Notes under the pieces: generated by a model
The model's input: the letters and a program-made list of their open reading frames with translations, nothing else
Told to the model about the DNA's origin: nothing
The model's database searches: none
Shown here: positions 15,777-23,840 of the stretch, one piece after another
Layout: every line of letters starts with the position of its first letter
Position numbering within the stretch: the first letter of the stretch is position 1
Translations under genes and position numbers: made by a program
DNA from: Flavobacteriales bacterium UBA1958
Lineage (GTDB): Bacteria > Bacteroidota > Bacteroidia > Flavobacteriales_D > Sanyastnellaceae
Assembly: GCA_002336675.1 (NCBI GenBank)
Contig: DDEI01000016.1
Location: 10,972-44,433, forward strand
Length of the DNA: 33,462 nt
Direction of reading: 5' to 3'

Positions 15777-15811
15777 AAAAAAGGCTTTCAAGTTTGAAAG
15801 CCTTTTTTTTT
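15777..15811 (+). terminator. Strong intrinsic terminator after lolA
   Basis: A perfect 15-bp stem (AAAAAAGGCTTTCAA and its complement) has a 2-nt GT apex that in practice opens to a larger loop, and a T-run follows. The A-rich 5' side means it could also stop transcription from the other strand. Confidence 0.92.
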
Positions 15812-15842
15812 GTTCTGAACCGGCTTGGTCATTCAAATAACT

Positions 15843-16096
15843 TTATACCTTAAGCCCTACTATACTTAAATCATCTATTTATTCACATTCTCCTCTCCAG
15901 ATGTTAAAGACACTCAGTATAACTTCTTTTTGTATCTCCATTGATTTTCTGCTATTTTCGAGGAGTATTTTATGAAAATTAGCCTTTAAGAACTTTTTAT
16001 TTTTAGGTCCTCAAAATTGATCTCTAAAGCCATCACTGAAAGAGTAAATAATGTCTTCTTGCTCCGTAAGTACTTTAGGGTAAATGATCACTTTTT
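15843..16096 (-). pseudogene. Decayed 3' end of a SpoIIE-family (PP2C-type) phosphatase gene
   Basis: The minus-strand frame ending at TAA 15845-15843 reads EQEDIIYSFSDGFRDQF, a stop, then GPKNKKF, later VFNIWRGECE, a stop, and IDDLSIVGLKV. This is the C-terminal signature of SpoIIE phosphatases, usually GD-IYLFSDG--DQFGGP--KKF, then W-G--EQ-DD--V-G. The two in-frame stops fall exactly where Gly (TGA, 16013-16011) and Gln (TAA, 15881-15879) are expected, each one base from the normal codon. Only about 85 codons remain; the upstream part is replaced by the intact LysM gene, whose stop codon overlaps the fragment's start. It is therefore a truncated, inactive remnant. The rest of the stretch between the two genes holds only the lolA terminator. 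Confidence 0.85.
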
Positions 16097-17911
16097 CTCT
16101 TTAATCTCAAAATCCTCAAAATACAACACGTGAATGCCATGATTCTCAAATCCGGAATCTGGACCAACAGCCTGAAAATTGAATACTAAATCAACTAAGT
16201 CATCAGTATTCATCTCACCGAAGTAAAAGGGGAAGTCCAAACCATAATCAATTAAGCCTCTCCCATAGTAAAGCATTATATCATGGCCAAGAACGCTATA
16301 TTCATCTATCATCTCATGGTATTCAGAATTATATAACTTCTGAAACTTTATCATTTCTTCAGAATTATAATTATTCGTGAATGACGAAGGGATATGCACA
16401 TTAAACTTATTTCTAACTGAAGCATCCACATAATCATTATCAATCCATTTATCTGTTAAGTAGATAGTTAAATTCTGTTCTTCGCTTATAAATGGAAGGA
16501 CATTTACCAATGTCCCTAAAGAGATTTTCTCCTCCGAAGGCATCACCAATATATTCTCCCTAGAGTCAGACATAGCAGCTTTTAAACTAGCCACAGTAAG
16601 CATATCCACCTCTATCTCAATCAGTTTCCTCTTTTCCATCTCTATGCTGTCAGCTAGAATCGAATAATACTCTCTTTTAAATACCTGAATGTTTCTTTTA
16701 TCCTTCACCCATTTAGTAGTAACTAGTATTACGTTTGGGTTAGTATTAAGATGAGCTATGTACTTCCCTGCTTCTCCCATCATCGTACTTCCAGCGGGAG
16801 TCACCTTACTCACATTAGAATTACTTAATAGTATCTTTCCGCTTTGTGGGGTAGGACAAACTACATGAACATCATTCCGCGAAGCTATCTCGATCACCTT
16901 AGCTAAAGGTTCTTTTTGGAATGGTCCTATAAACAAATCCATCTGTTGAAGCTTTTCATCGCTGGCCGAGAGCTTAAGTTCTTCTGTATCATCAGTAACA
17001 TCAAGAACATGTAAGTTCATAGAAAGCCCATCTTCTTTCAGCTTCTGTGCGGCTAAGAAACTTCCCCTGTAAAAGCTAAGCGCCAAATCCTTAATCCTCA
17101 TTTCTTTATTGGAAAGGTCATCTTTACCTATGCTACTGGAGTAAAACGGTAACGCTAAAGCCACATTATACTCAGCTCTAAAAGGATTATCTCCTTTCAT
17201 TTCTGGTTTCCACGAATTAATCACTTCATTAACAGAGCTTTCATATTCACTCTTCTCTTCATCAAGTGAAATAGGTATATTAATTACTTGCCCAGCTTTC
17301 AATCCTTCTGGCAGCCCATTATTTATATGTAAAATGTCCTTAATCTTTACAGTATACTTTTTACTCACCCCATAAAGCGTTTCTCCAATTAGAACTTTGT
17401 GTGTTTTCCATTTAGGGATACTAAAATTAACAGGCGGAGCTACGGTTACAAAAGAGTTCACGTCATTAAGTGGGATTTTTAATTCGTTTCCTTTTTTTAT
17501 TCCCAAGTTAGCCTCATGATTTAGCTCTAGAACATCATTTATATCTACCGTATATCTTCTGCATATAGAAAATAAGGTCTCTTTATTTAATACTCTGTGA
17601 ATTAAAAACCCATCCTCTATTCTTACCGGGTTGGTTATTTCTCCAGGCTTAATATTGGGACTAACAGGAACATATATAGTCTGACCTACATTTAATCCTC
17701 CAATTAAAATCTCCTTATTATAATTTCTAATAATCTCCTCATCAGAATCATAGAGCGTAGCTATAGCATATAAAGTGTGACCTGATTCTACCTTATGCTG
17801 ATAAAATTTTTCTCCTTCTTTTTCTACTATAGTAAAGTTTTGACCAAAACTTATAATCGACAAAAACAAAAGAGAGAAACTTACTAGAATATTCTTAATC
17901 ATACTTATCAT
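16088..17911 (-). CDS. Secreted LysM protein with a periplasmic-binding-protein-like domain
   Basis: An exported 607-residue envelope protein. A signal peptide (about 1-24, ending SFGQ) is followed by three LysM repeats that bind peptidoglycan (about 38-83, 103-148 and 169-214, each with a HKV--GETLY-type start and a G--I-IP-type end). The second half (about 245-600) looks like a type 1 periplasmic-binding (branched-chain amino-acid receptor) fold: YNVALALPFY, FIGPFQKEPLAKVIEIASRNDVHVV. It probably anchors a sensing or structural role at the cell wall; the ligand is unknown. It lies 49 bp downstream of guaA on the same strand, a pairing recalled from other Bacteroidota. An alternative ATG at 17902 fits the signal peptide equally well. 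Confidence 0.88.
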   Translation of the reverse strand: MISMIKNILVSFSLLFLSIISFGQNFTIVEKEGEKFYQHKVESGHTLYAIATLYDSDEEIIRNYNKEILIGGLNVGQTIYVPVSPNIKPGEITNPVRIEDGFLIHRVLNKETLFSICRRYTVDINDVLELNHEANLGIKKGNELKIPLNDVNSFVTVAPPVNFSIPKWKTHKVLIGETLYGVSKKYTVKIKDILHINNGLPEGLKAGQVINIPISLDEEKSEYESSVNEVINSWKPEMKGDNPFRAEYNVALALPFYSSSIGKDDLSNKEMRIKDLALSFYRGSFLAAQKLKEDGLSMNLHVLDVTDDTEELKLSASDEKLQQMDLFIGPFQKEPLAKVIEIASRNDVHVVCPTPQSGKILLSNSNVSKVTPAGSTMMGEAGKYIAHLNTNPNVILVTTKWVKDKRNIQVFKREYYSILADSIEMEKRKLIEIEVDMLTVASLKAAMSDSRENILVMPSEEKISLGTLVNVLPFISEEQNLTIYLTDKWIDNDYVDASVRNKFNVHIPSSFTNNYNSEEMIKFQKLYNSEYHEMIDEYSVLGHDIMLYYGRGLIDYGLDFPFYFGEMNTDDLVDLVFNFQAVGPDSGFENHGIHVLYFEDFEIKEKK

Positions 17912-17960
17912 TTAAAACATAAATACTAACGTAATATCATGCCAATTATTAATTTATAAA

Positions 17961-19493
17961 CTATTCCCACTCAATAGTAGCAGGTGGCTTAGAGCTTATA
18001 TCATATACTACTCTATTAATTCCTTTAACTTTATTAATAATAGAGTTACTGACTTCTGCTAAAAACTCAAAAGGAAGATGACTCCAATCAGCAGTCATTC
18101 CATCTGTAGAAGTAACAGCTCTTAGAGCCACAGCTTGCTCATAAGTTCTTTCATCACCCATAACGCCAACGGTTTGTACTGGTAAGAGAATCGTTCCTGC
18201 TTGCCATACTTCATCATATAAATTATGCTCTTTCAATAGAGAAATCCACACATGGTCAGCCTCTTGAAGAAGACTTACTTTTTCAGGAGTAATATCCCCT
18301 AAAATCCGAATAGCCAAACCCGGCCCAGGAAAAGGATGTCTTCCTAATATAGAAGGACTAATCCCAAGTGCTTTTCCTACTCTTCTCACTTCATCTTTAA
18401 ATAGAAGTCTCAAGGGTTCCACTACTTCTAACTTCATAAAGTCTGGCAGACCTCCTACATTATGATGGGATTTAATGGTTACAGAAGGACCTCCTGTTCC
18501 ACTTACAGATTCTATTACGTCCGGATATATAGTTCCCTGTGCTAGCCATTTTACATTTTCTATTTTATTAGACTCGGTATCGAAAACATCAATAAATACC
18601 TTACCTATAGCTTTTCGCTTAGCCTCTGGATCAGAAAGTCCTTTTAACTCAATATAAAATGCCTCTGAAGCATCCACTCCTTTTACATTTAAACCCATGT
18701 GCTTATAGCTCTCCAGCACTTCATCATATTCATTTTTTCTTAGAAGTCCATTATTCACGAAAACACAGTAAAGATTATCGCCTATGGCGCGTTGCAATAA
18801 AACTGCTGCCACCGAGCTATCTACCCCACCACTTAATCCTAAGACTACTTTATCATTTCCTACTTTTTTCTTTAGTTCAGCTATAGAAGCATCTACAAAA
18901 GAATCGGGAGTCCAACTTTGAGCACATCCGCCAATTTTAACTATAAAATTCTCTATAAGTTTTTTACCAGCTGAAGTATGGTACACTTCAGGATGAAACT
19001 GTATCGCATATGTTTTTTCATTGTTAAATGTATAGCCTGCATTTTCTACGGAAGAAGTGCTGCATATTAGTGCAGAGTCTTTAGGTAGTTCTTTTATAGA
19101 ATCTCCATGACTCATCCATACTTGAGTAGGTGCGTCTATTCCCTCTAATAACTCATTAGAATTATTAACCGATTCAAGCATGGCTCTTCCATACTCTCTA
19201 GTTTCACTTGCCTCTACTCTCCCACCATTTGACTGCGCTAAATACTGAGCGCCATAGCAAACACCTAAAAGTGGATACCTTCCACGAATCATAGATAAGT
19301 TAGGCTTTGGGGCATCTTCTTGCCTAACCGAAAACGGACTCCCCGAAAGAATCACACCTTTTATATGGTTTCCTAGAGGTGGTATTTTATTCCAAGGATG
19401 AATCTCGGAATACACATTTAACTCTCTTATTCTTCTAGCTATAAGCTGAGTATACTGGCTTCCAAAATCCAATATAAGTATCATTTCTTCCAT
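17961..19493 (-). CDS. guaA: GMP synthase (glutamine-hydrolysing)
   Basis: This enzyme converts XMP, ATP and glutamine to GMP in the cytoplasm, the last step of de novo GMP synthesis. The N-terminal class I glutaminase (about 1-190) has the nucleophile elbow GVCYGAQ and the QFHPEVYH His/Glu pair. The ATP-pyrophosphatase domain has the P-loop GLSGGVDSSV (about 219-228). The C-terminal dimerisation domain ends KPPATIEWE, the standard GuaA terminus. The length of 510 is normal. Two ATGs compete (19493 and 19484). The -7 box ends 4 nt before the first, so the mRNA is leaderless for the first ATG or has a very short leader for the second. Confidence 0.98.
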   Translation of the reverse strand: MEEMILILDFGSQYTQLIARRIRELNVYSEIHPWNKIPPLGNHIKGVILSGSPFSVRQEDAPKPNLSMIRGRYPLLGVCYGAQYLAQSNGGRVEASETREYGRAMLESVNNSNELLEGIDAPTQVWMSHGDSIKELPKDSALICSTSSVENAGYTFNNEKTYAIQFHPEVYHTSAGKKLIENFIVKIGGCAQSWTPDSFVDASIAELKKKVGNDKVVLGLSGGVDSSVAAVLLQRAIGDNLYCVFVNNGLLRKNEYDEVLESYKHMGLNVKGVDASEAFYIELKGLSDPEAKRKAIGKVFIDVFDTESNKIENVKWLAQGTIYPDVIESVSGTGGPSVTIKSHHNVGGLPDFMKLEVVEPLRLLFKDEVRRVGKALGISPSILGRHPFPGPGLAIRILGDITPEKVSLLQEADHVWISLLKEHNLYDEVWQAGTILLPVQTVGVMGDERTYEQAVALRAVTSTDGMTADWSHLPFEFLAEVSNSIINKVKGINRVVYDISSKPPATIEWE

Positions 19494-19497
19494 ACTA

Positions 19498-19505
19498 CAA
19501 AGGTA
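19498..19505 (-). promoter_or_regulatory. -7 promoter box for guaA
   Basis: TACCTTTG on the minus strand is a perfect TAnnTTTG. It ends 4 nt upstream of the first candidate ATG. The divergent maf gene has its own box about 70 bp away. Confidence 0.55.
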
Positions 19506-19574
19506 GTTTCACCTAGTTCTAAAATCATCAGAAATAAATTTAATTTTTCACACAGTTTTGCCAGTTTGTCCACG

Positions 19575-19582
19575 TAGTTTTG
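19575..19582 (+). promoter_or_regulatory. -7 promoter box for maf
   Basis: TAGTTTTG is a perfect TAnnTTTG match ending 4 nt before the ATG at 19587, too close for a leader with a ribosome-binding site. No convincing -33 element was seen at the ideal distance. Confidence 0.5.
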
Positions 19583-19586
19583 TCCT

Positions 19587-20168
19587 ATGATTTTAGCTAA
19601 TTTATCAGATAGAAATATTATTCTCGGCAGCGGTTCACCCCGAAGAAAATTACTGTTAGAAGGTTTGGGTATCTGCTTTTCAGTAAGAACCAAAAATGTG
19701 AAGGAGGTCTATGATGAAAAATTGCAACGCCAAGAAGTTCCTAGATTTTTATCAGAACTAAAGGCAAACTCATTCGAACTCGACCTTAATCCTCAGGATT
19801 TGTTAATTACTAGTGACACCACCGTCTGTTTAAATAACGGCATTCTTAATAAGCCGAAGGACCTCAATGAAGCCAAACTCATGCTTCAAAAACTATCAGG
19901 AAAAACTCACACTGTGATAACAGCAGTTACAATTACCGATTTAGAAAAATGCGTAACCTTCCATGACGAAACTGAAGTTACCTTCAGAGAATTGTCTGAG
20001 GAGGAGATAGATTATTACGTAGAAAAATTCAAGCCACTAGATAAAGCAGGTGCATACGGAGCTCAAGAGTTCATGGGCTATATAGCCATAGAAAAATTGG
20101 AAGGATCATATTTTAACGTGATGGGATTACCAGTTCACAGAGTTTTTGAGGAATTAAGTAACTGGTAG
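19587..20168 (+). CDS. maf: Maf-like nucleoside triphosphate pyrophosphatase
   Basis: A house-cleaning enzyme that hydrolyses non-canonical or excess nucleoside triphosphates such as dTTP, UTP or modified forms to monophosphates. The 193 residues show the Maf hallmarks in order: GSGSPRR near the N-terminus (residues 13-19), SDTTV (about 73-77) in place of the usual ADT, KPKD, and DKAGAYGAQE (about 150-159). The first ATG is used because the nucleotide-binding GSGSPRR lies just after it. The promoter box ends 4 nt before the ATG. The RND gene follows 57 bp downstream on the same strand and may share the transcript. Confidence 0.94.
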   Translation: MILANLSDRNIILGSGSPRRKLLLEGLGICFSVRTKNVKEVYDEKLQRQEVPRFLSELKANSFELDLNPQDLLITSDTTVCLNNGILNKPKDLNEAKLMLQKLSGKTHTVITAVTITDLEKCVTFHDETEVTFRELSEEEIDYYVEKFKPLDKAGAYGAQEFMGYIAIEKLEGSYFNVMGLPVHRVFEELSNW

Positions 20169-20225
20169 GTTGGCAATAGTGATTTTTATGAGATAGCACA
20201 GACTTAATTTAGCCATCAAGAAAAA

Positions 20226-22571
20226 GTGATTTTGAATAATTTAGAAAAATTAAGTAAAAGAGTAATTTTAGGTCTAGGGCTTGTTTCCATAGCCTGTATT
20301 TTCTCTCTGACCTTTATAGAATTTGATTACGACTTTGAGTCTTTTTTTCCTCAAGGAGACCCTGAAACTGAATTTTACAAAGACTTTAGAGATAAATTCG
20401 AAACAGATAACGACTTTATAATTGTAGCCTTAGGAAATGAAAAAGGAATATTTCAAAAAGACTTCTTACTAAGAGCTGATTCTCTTGCTGAAGAGTTAAA
20501 AAAATTACCAAATGTAGAACAGGTTATTTCTCCTACTCAAATAAAAGAACCAATAAAAACTGCTTTCGGCTTTATTCAAGCGCCTCTAATGAGAATATAC
20601 AATCCAGAGGTATATTCTTATGATTCTCTAAAAATATTCGAAAGACCTGAACTAGTGGGCTCGCTTTTTTCAAAAGACGGAAAAGCCATTATGCTGCAGG
20701 TAATTCACACTAAATTTCTTTCTAAACAGCTCTGCGATAGTTTAAGTTATGATGTTACTAACTTGATAGCAGAGTACTCTTTCAATGAATCACACGCCGT
20801 AGGGCGTGCCATAGGACAAGTCTATTATGTAGACCTCATGCAACGAGAGACTATTACATTCGTAGTTCTTTCTGTGATTCTTATCATAGCGTTTTTATTC
20901 ATAGCCTTCAGAAGTTGGTGGGGAATATGGGTTCCTATTACTGTAGTGCTTTTAGCTATAGTTTGGGTTCTTGGATTAATGCAAGTTACAGGTAAAGAAA
21001 TAGACTTAATGGTGATGATTCTACCTACTATTTTATTCGTAGTAGGCATGAGTGATGTAGTTCATATTCTAAGTAAGTATTTCGACGAACTCAGACTAGG
21101 AACTGAAAAAATACCTGCACTAAAAATTGCTTTTAAGGAAATCGGACTAGCAACTCTTCTTACTTCGATAACTACTGCTATTGGGTTTCTTACGCTATTA
21201 ACTGCGAGTATAGACCCCATCTGTGATTTCGGATTATACTCCGCAGCTGGAGTTATTTTGGCATTCATTTTAGCGTACACTTTATTACCTGCTGTTTTGG
21301 TGTTAACTCCTGCTCCTAAGGTAAACAACAATGTCTACTCGAGTATTTTCTGGACCAAACACCTGCACAGAGCATTTGGTTTTTTGCTACGCAATAGAGG
21401 AACTGTTGTAGTTTTAAGCATAATTCTAGTTATTGTAAGCTCGATGGGAATGAGTAAAATTACTGTAAATAACTTCCTGTTAGAAGACCTTAGTGACTCT
21501 GATCCTTTTAAGCAGGAGTTTGATTACTTCGAAGATGCTTTTGCTGGAGCTAGACCATTCGAAATGGCTTTGAAGTTTAAAGAAAATGCTTCTCCATGGG
21601 AGCTTCAATCTTTACTTTATCAGGAGAAATTAAATGATTATTTAGAAAACACTTATGGAGCAGGAAACCTCATGTCTCCTTTAACCATAGTAAAAGGCGC
21701 TAACAGATCTCTTAATGGCGGTAAGGAGGAGTTCTATAAAATACCAGACGATGAGGCTGGTTTAAAAAAAATAACAAAAAACTTAGGTAAATTCGGCTCT
21801 GATAAATTTATAGACCTTTTTTATTATGATGAGCTGACGGAACTTCATGATGTTTACAAAGACAGCTCTGATGTCGACAGCATAGTATTTAAAGACTCAA
21901 AGAAAAAATGGGGAAGGATTAATGGTAAAGTTCCTGATTTAGGCAGTACAATCTTCTTTGAAAAAGAAGATAGCTTGAACATCTTTTTAGCTTCTGAATT
22001 AGACAACCCCTATTTCGATGCCAAGCTCACAGGGACAGCAAGACTGATCGACTTAAACAACAGAACCTTAGCTGCAAATATGCTAGGAGGCTTGGCCATC
22101 GCGTTTGCGGTGATTGCTTTAATTGTAGGCTTTATGTTTAAGTCTATAAAAATGATTTTCATTTCTCTTATTCCTAACATATTCCCGCTGCTAATGATAG
22201 CTGGCGTTATGGGATGGTCGGGTATAGGATTAAAAGTAAGTACCTCAATCATTTTCACCATAGCGTTCGGAATAGCTGTAGATGACACGATTCATTTCCT
22301 TACTAAACTAAGGCTAGAACTAGCCAAGGGGAAAAGTCTTCCTTATGCTATTAAAAGAACTTTTATAGGTACGGGTAAAGCGATTATAGTGACTAGTCTT
22401 ATTTTATGCGGAGGGTTTCTAACGCTTATAGGTTCTGACTTTTTAAGCGTGTTTTATATTGGTCTTTTAATCAGTATAACTCTTCTTATGGCTGTGCTGG
22501 CAGATTTGTTTTTGCTTCCTCTACTAATATTTTGGTTCTATGGTAAGAGCCACAAAAAAATTCAATCTTAA
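20226..22571 (+). CDS. RND/MMPL-family transporter (predicted exporter)
   Basis: A large inner-membrane protein of 781 residues with the duplicated RND plan. One membrane segment (about 14-31) leads into a big periplasmic loop, and five clustered segments follow (about 215-365). A second copy then begins with one segment near 395, a second loop, and a final cluster (about 625-775). Each cluster carries the acidic motif of proton-driven RND proteins (VVGMSDVVHIL and FGIAVDDTIHFL). It belongs to the MMPL/sterol-sensing-like group, not the three-part drug efflux pumps, which are about 1,000 residues. Substrates are often lipids, but none can be assigned here. The start is a GTG at 20226. No accessory subunits are next to it. 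Confidence 0.9.
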   Translation: MILNNLEKLSKRVILGLGLVSIACIFSLTFIEFDYDFESFFPQGDPETEFYKDFRDKFETDNDFIIVALGNEKGIFQKDFLLRADSLAEELKKLPNVEQVISPTQIKEPIKTAFGFIQAPLMRIYNPEVYSYDSLKIFERPELVGSLFSKDGKAIMLQVIHTKFLSKQLCDSLSYDVTNLIAEYSFNESHAVGRAIGQVYYVDLMQRETITFVVLSVILIIAFLFIAFRSWWGIWVPITVVLLAIVWVLGLMQVTGKEIDLMVMILPTILFVVGMSDVVHILSKYFDELRLGTEKIPALKIAFKEIGLATLLTSITTAIGFLTLLTASIDPICDFGLYSAAGVILAFILAYTLLPAVLVLTPAPKVNNNVYSSIFWTKHLHRAFGFLLRNRGTVVVLSIILVIVSSMGMSKITVNNFLLEDLSDSDPFKQEFDYFEDAFAGARPFEMALKFKENASPWELQSLLYQEKLNDYLENTYGAGNLMSPLTIVKGANRSLNGGKEEFYKIPDDEAGLKKITKNLGKFGSDKFIDLFYYDELTELHDVYKDSSDVDSIVFKDSKKKWGRINGKVPDLGSTIFFEKEDSLNIFLASELDNPYFDAKLTGTARLIDLNNRTLAANMLGGLAIAFAVIALIVGFMFKSIKMIFISLIPNIFPLLMIAGVMGWSGIGLKVSTSIIFTIAFGIAVDDTIHFLTKLRLELAKGKSLPYAIKRTFIGTGKAIIVTSLILCGGFLTLIGSDFLSVFYIGLLISITLLMAVLADLFLLPLLIFWFYGKSHKKIQS

Positions 22572-22945
22572 CCTAAACTGCTCTCCCACTAGCAGATATG
22601 TACTTGAAGGTTTTTAATCTCTATCCTATGTTTTGTCGGGTTACATATATGACGAAAAACAAGGTCCTTTTGATTTCTAATAGGAGGATCACTATAGCTA
22701 TGTTTTTCTTTAACCCACAATCCCTTCCGAGCTACTTTTAAATTAAACCCACCATATCCGTGAGTTCCAATACTTCTTCTGATAAATTTGGATAACCGAC
22801 CAAAACCATTCTCTGTAACATTACTAAATCTCTTTACAAAAAGGAAGATGCAACAGAAGGAATAATACAATTTTAGAAAGATTATTTCGCTAAATATAAA
22901 GTGCTAGACATTTGCACAAATTAAAGAGAATATCATGTACTTCGT
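22572..22945. other. Intergenic stretch without a supported gene
   Basis: About 370 bp separate the exporter gene from the metallophosphoesterase-like gene. A 93-codon minus-strand frame (22589-22870) fills most of it but resembles nothing recognised and lacks a promoter box. It could be a decayed gene. No terminator hairpin or tRNA was seen. Confidence 0.4.
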
Positions 22946-22953
22946 TAAATTTG
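22946..22953 (+). promoter_or_regulatory. -7 promoter box for the lipoprotein gene
   Basis: TAAATTTG, a perfect TAnnTTTG match, ends 5 nt before the ATG at 22959. It lies inside the longer possible frame starting at 22935, so that earlier ATG is unlikely to be used. Confidence 0.6.
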
Positions 22954-22958
22954 ATGTC

Positions 22959-23804
22959 ATGAAAAAAATTATTCTGGTAATTTCTGTTTGTTTCATTTTG
23001 GTTAGCTGCGCCAAAAAAGAGGAGTCTTATTCCTTCTTCGTAGCAGGACATCTTTATGGCAAACCTGGCACAAGTGATTTAGGTGCCTACGCTAAGTTTA
23101 AAGAGAAATTTGATTTTATTAAGTCTTATAAAAACCTGAGTTTCGGTGTAATGACTGGAGATGCGGTGAAGGAAGGGAAAGAGGCAGAATGGAAAGCACT
23201 AGTTTCAGATATGAATGACCTTTCGGTTATAAGCCATCTCGCCAGAGGCAATCATGACTATAAAAATGAAGAAAACTTAACTAAGTATTTCCCCAAGAAA
23301 TATTACTCTTTTAAAGAAGGTGTTGATTTACATATTATCCTAGACGCTAATATTGACGGGTGGAACATTACTGGTGAGCAGCTTCTCTTCTTAAAAAACG
23401 AACTGAAACGGGAAAAGGAATTAGCAAGAAACATCTTTCTCTATTCACATCAGGTTATCTGGTTTAACCCCGCAGACCACCCGAGGTATTTGCACGTGAA
23501 TTCTGAATATGGCAGACATCCAAAATCTAATTTTTACTCGGAGGTTCTTCCTCTTTTTGATAACATTGATGCTGAAGTTTACTTTTTTGCTGGAGATGTA
23601 GGTGCAGGATCCTGGGCTTCTGATATTTCATACACCAAACCATCCTCACAGATACATCTTATAGCCAGCGGAATGGGTGATGGCGTAAACGATAATTTTA
23701 TCATGGTAACTATAGATGAATATTCACATCCAAAGTTCTCTGTAATCTCTTTAGATCCAACTAATAAAAATCAAGTACAGAATCTTGATCATTTTCTTAA
23801 GTAA
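22959..23804 (+). CDS. Metallophosphoesterase-like lipoprotein
   Basis: A predicted lipoprotein of 281 residues: signal peptide with lipobox LVSC and lipidated C17. The rest looks like a calcineurin-fold phosphoesterase with TGDAV (66-70), RGNHD (96-100) and a lone SH (about 163-164). Two normal metal sites are altered. The first motif, usually DxH, reads AGH (29-31), and the final GHxH region reads AGDVGAG (about 215). Activity may thus be changed or lost. From memory, similar AGH-type proteins occur beside exopolysaccharide genes; no such cluster is in this window. The start at 22959 is chosen over 22935 because the promoter box lies between them and because the signal peptide then starts properly with MKK. 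Confidence 0.8.
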   Translation: MKKIILVISVCFILVSCAKKEESYSFFVAGHLYGKPGTSDLGAYAKFKEKFDFIKSYKNLSFGVMTGDAVKEGKEAEWKALVSDMNDLSVISHLARGNHDYKNEENLTKYFPKKYYSFKEGVDLHIILDANIDGWNITGEQLLFLKNELKREKELARNIFLYSHQVIWFNPADHPRYLHVNSEYGRHPKSNFYSEVLPLFDNIDAEVYFFAGDVGAGSWASDISYTKPSSQIHLIASGMGDGVNDNFIMVTIDEYSHPKFSVISLDPTNKNQVQNLDHFLK

Positions 23805-23817
23805 GATGATACTTTTG
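23785..23817 (+). promoter_or_regulatory. Promoter of pepD
   Basis: TTG at 23785-23787, a 22-nt spacer and a perfect TACTTTTG box at 23810-23817 match the Bacteroidota consensus. It begins within the 3' end of the preceding gene and leaves a leader of about 18 nt. Confidence 0.65.
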
Positions 23818-23840
23818 ACCCAAGAAAAAATAAACAAATT

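Noticed and set aside
22589..22870. 93-codon minus-strand frame between the exporter and lipoprotein genes
   Set aside because: No recognisable motif, no promoter box and Cys-rich hydrophobic start; it may be chance or a decayed gene, so it is only mentioned under the intergenic entry.
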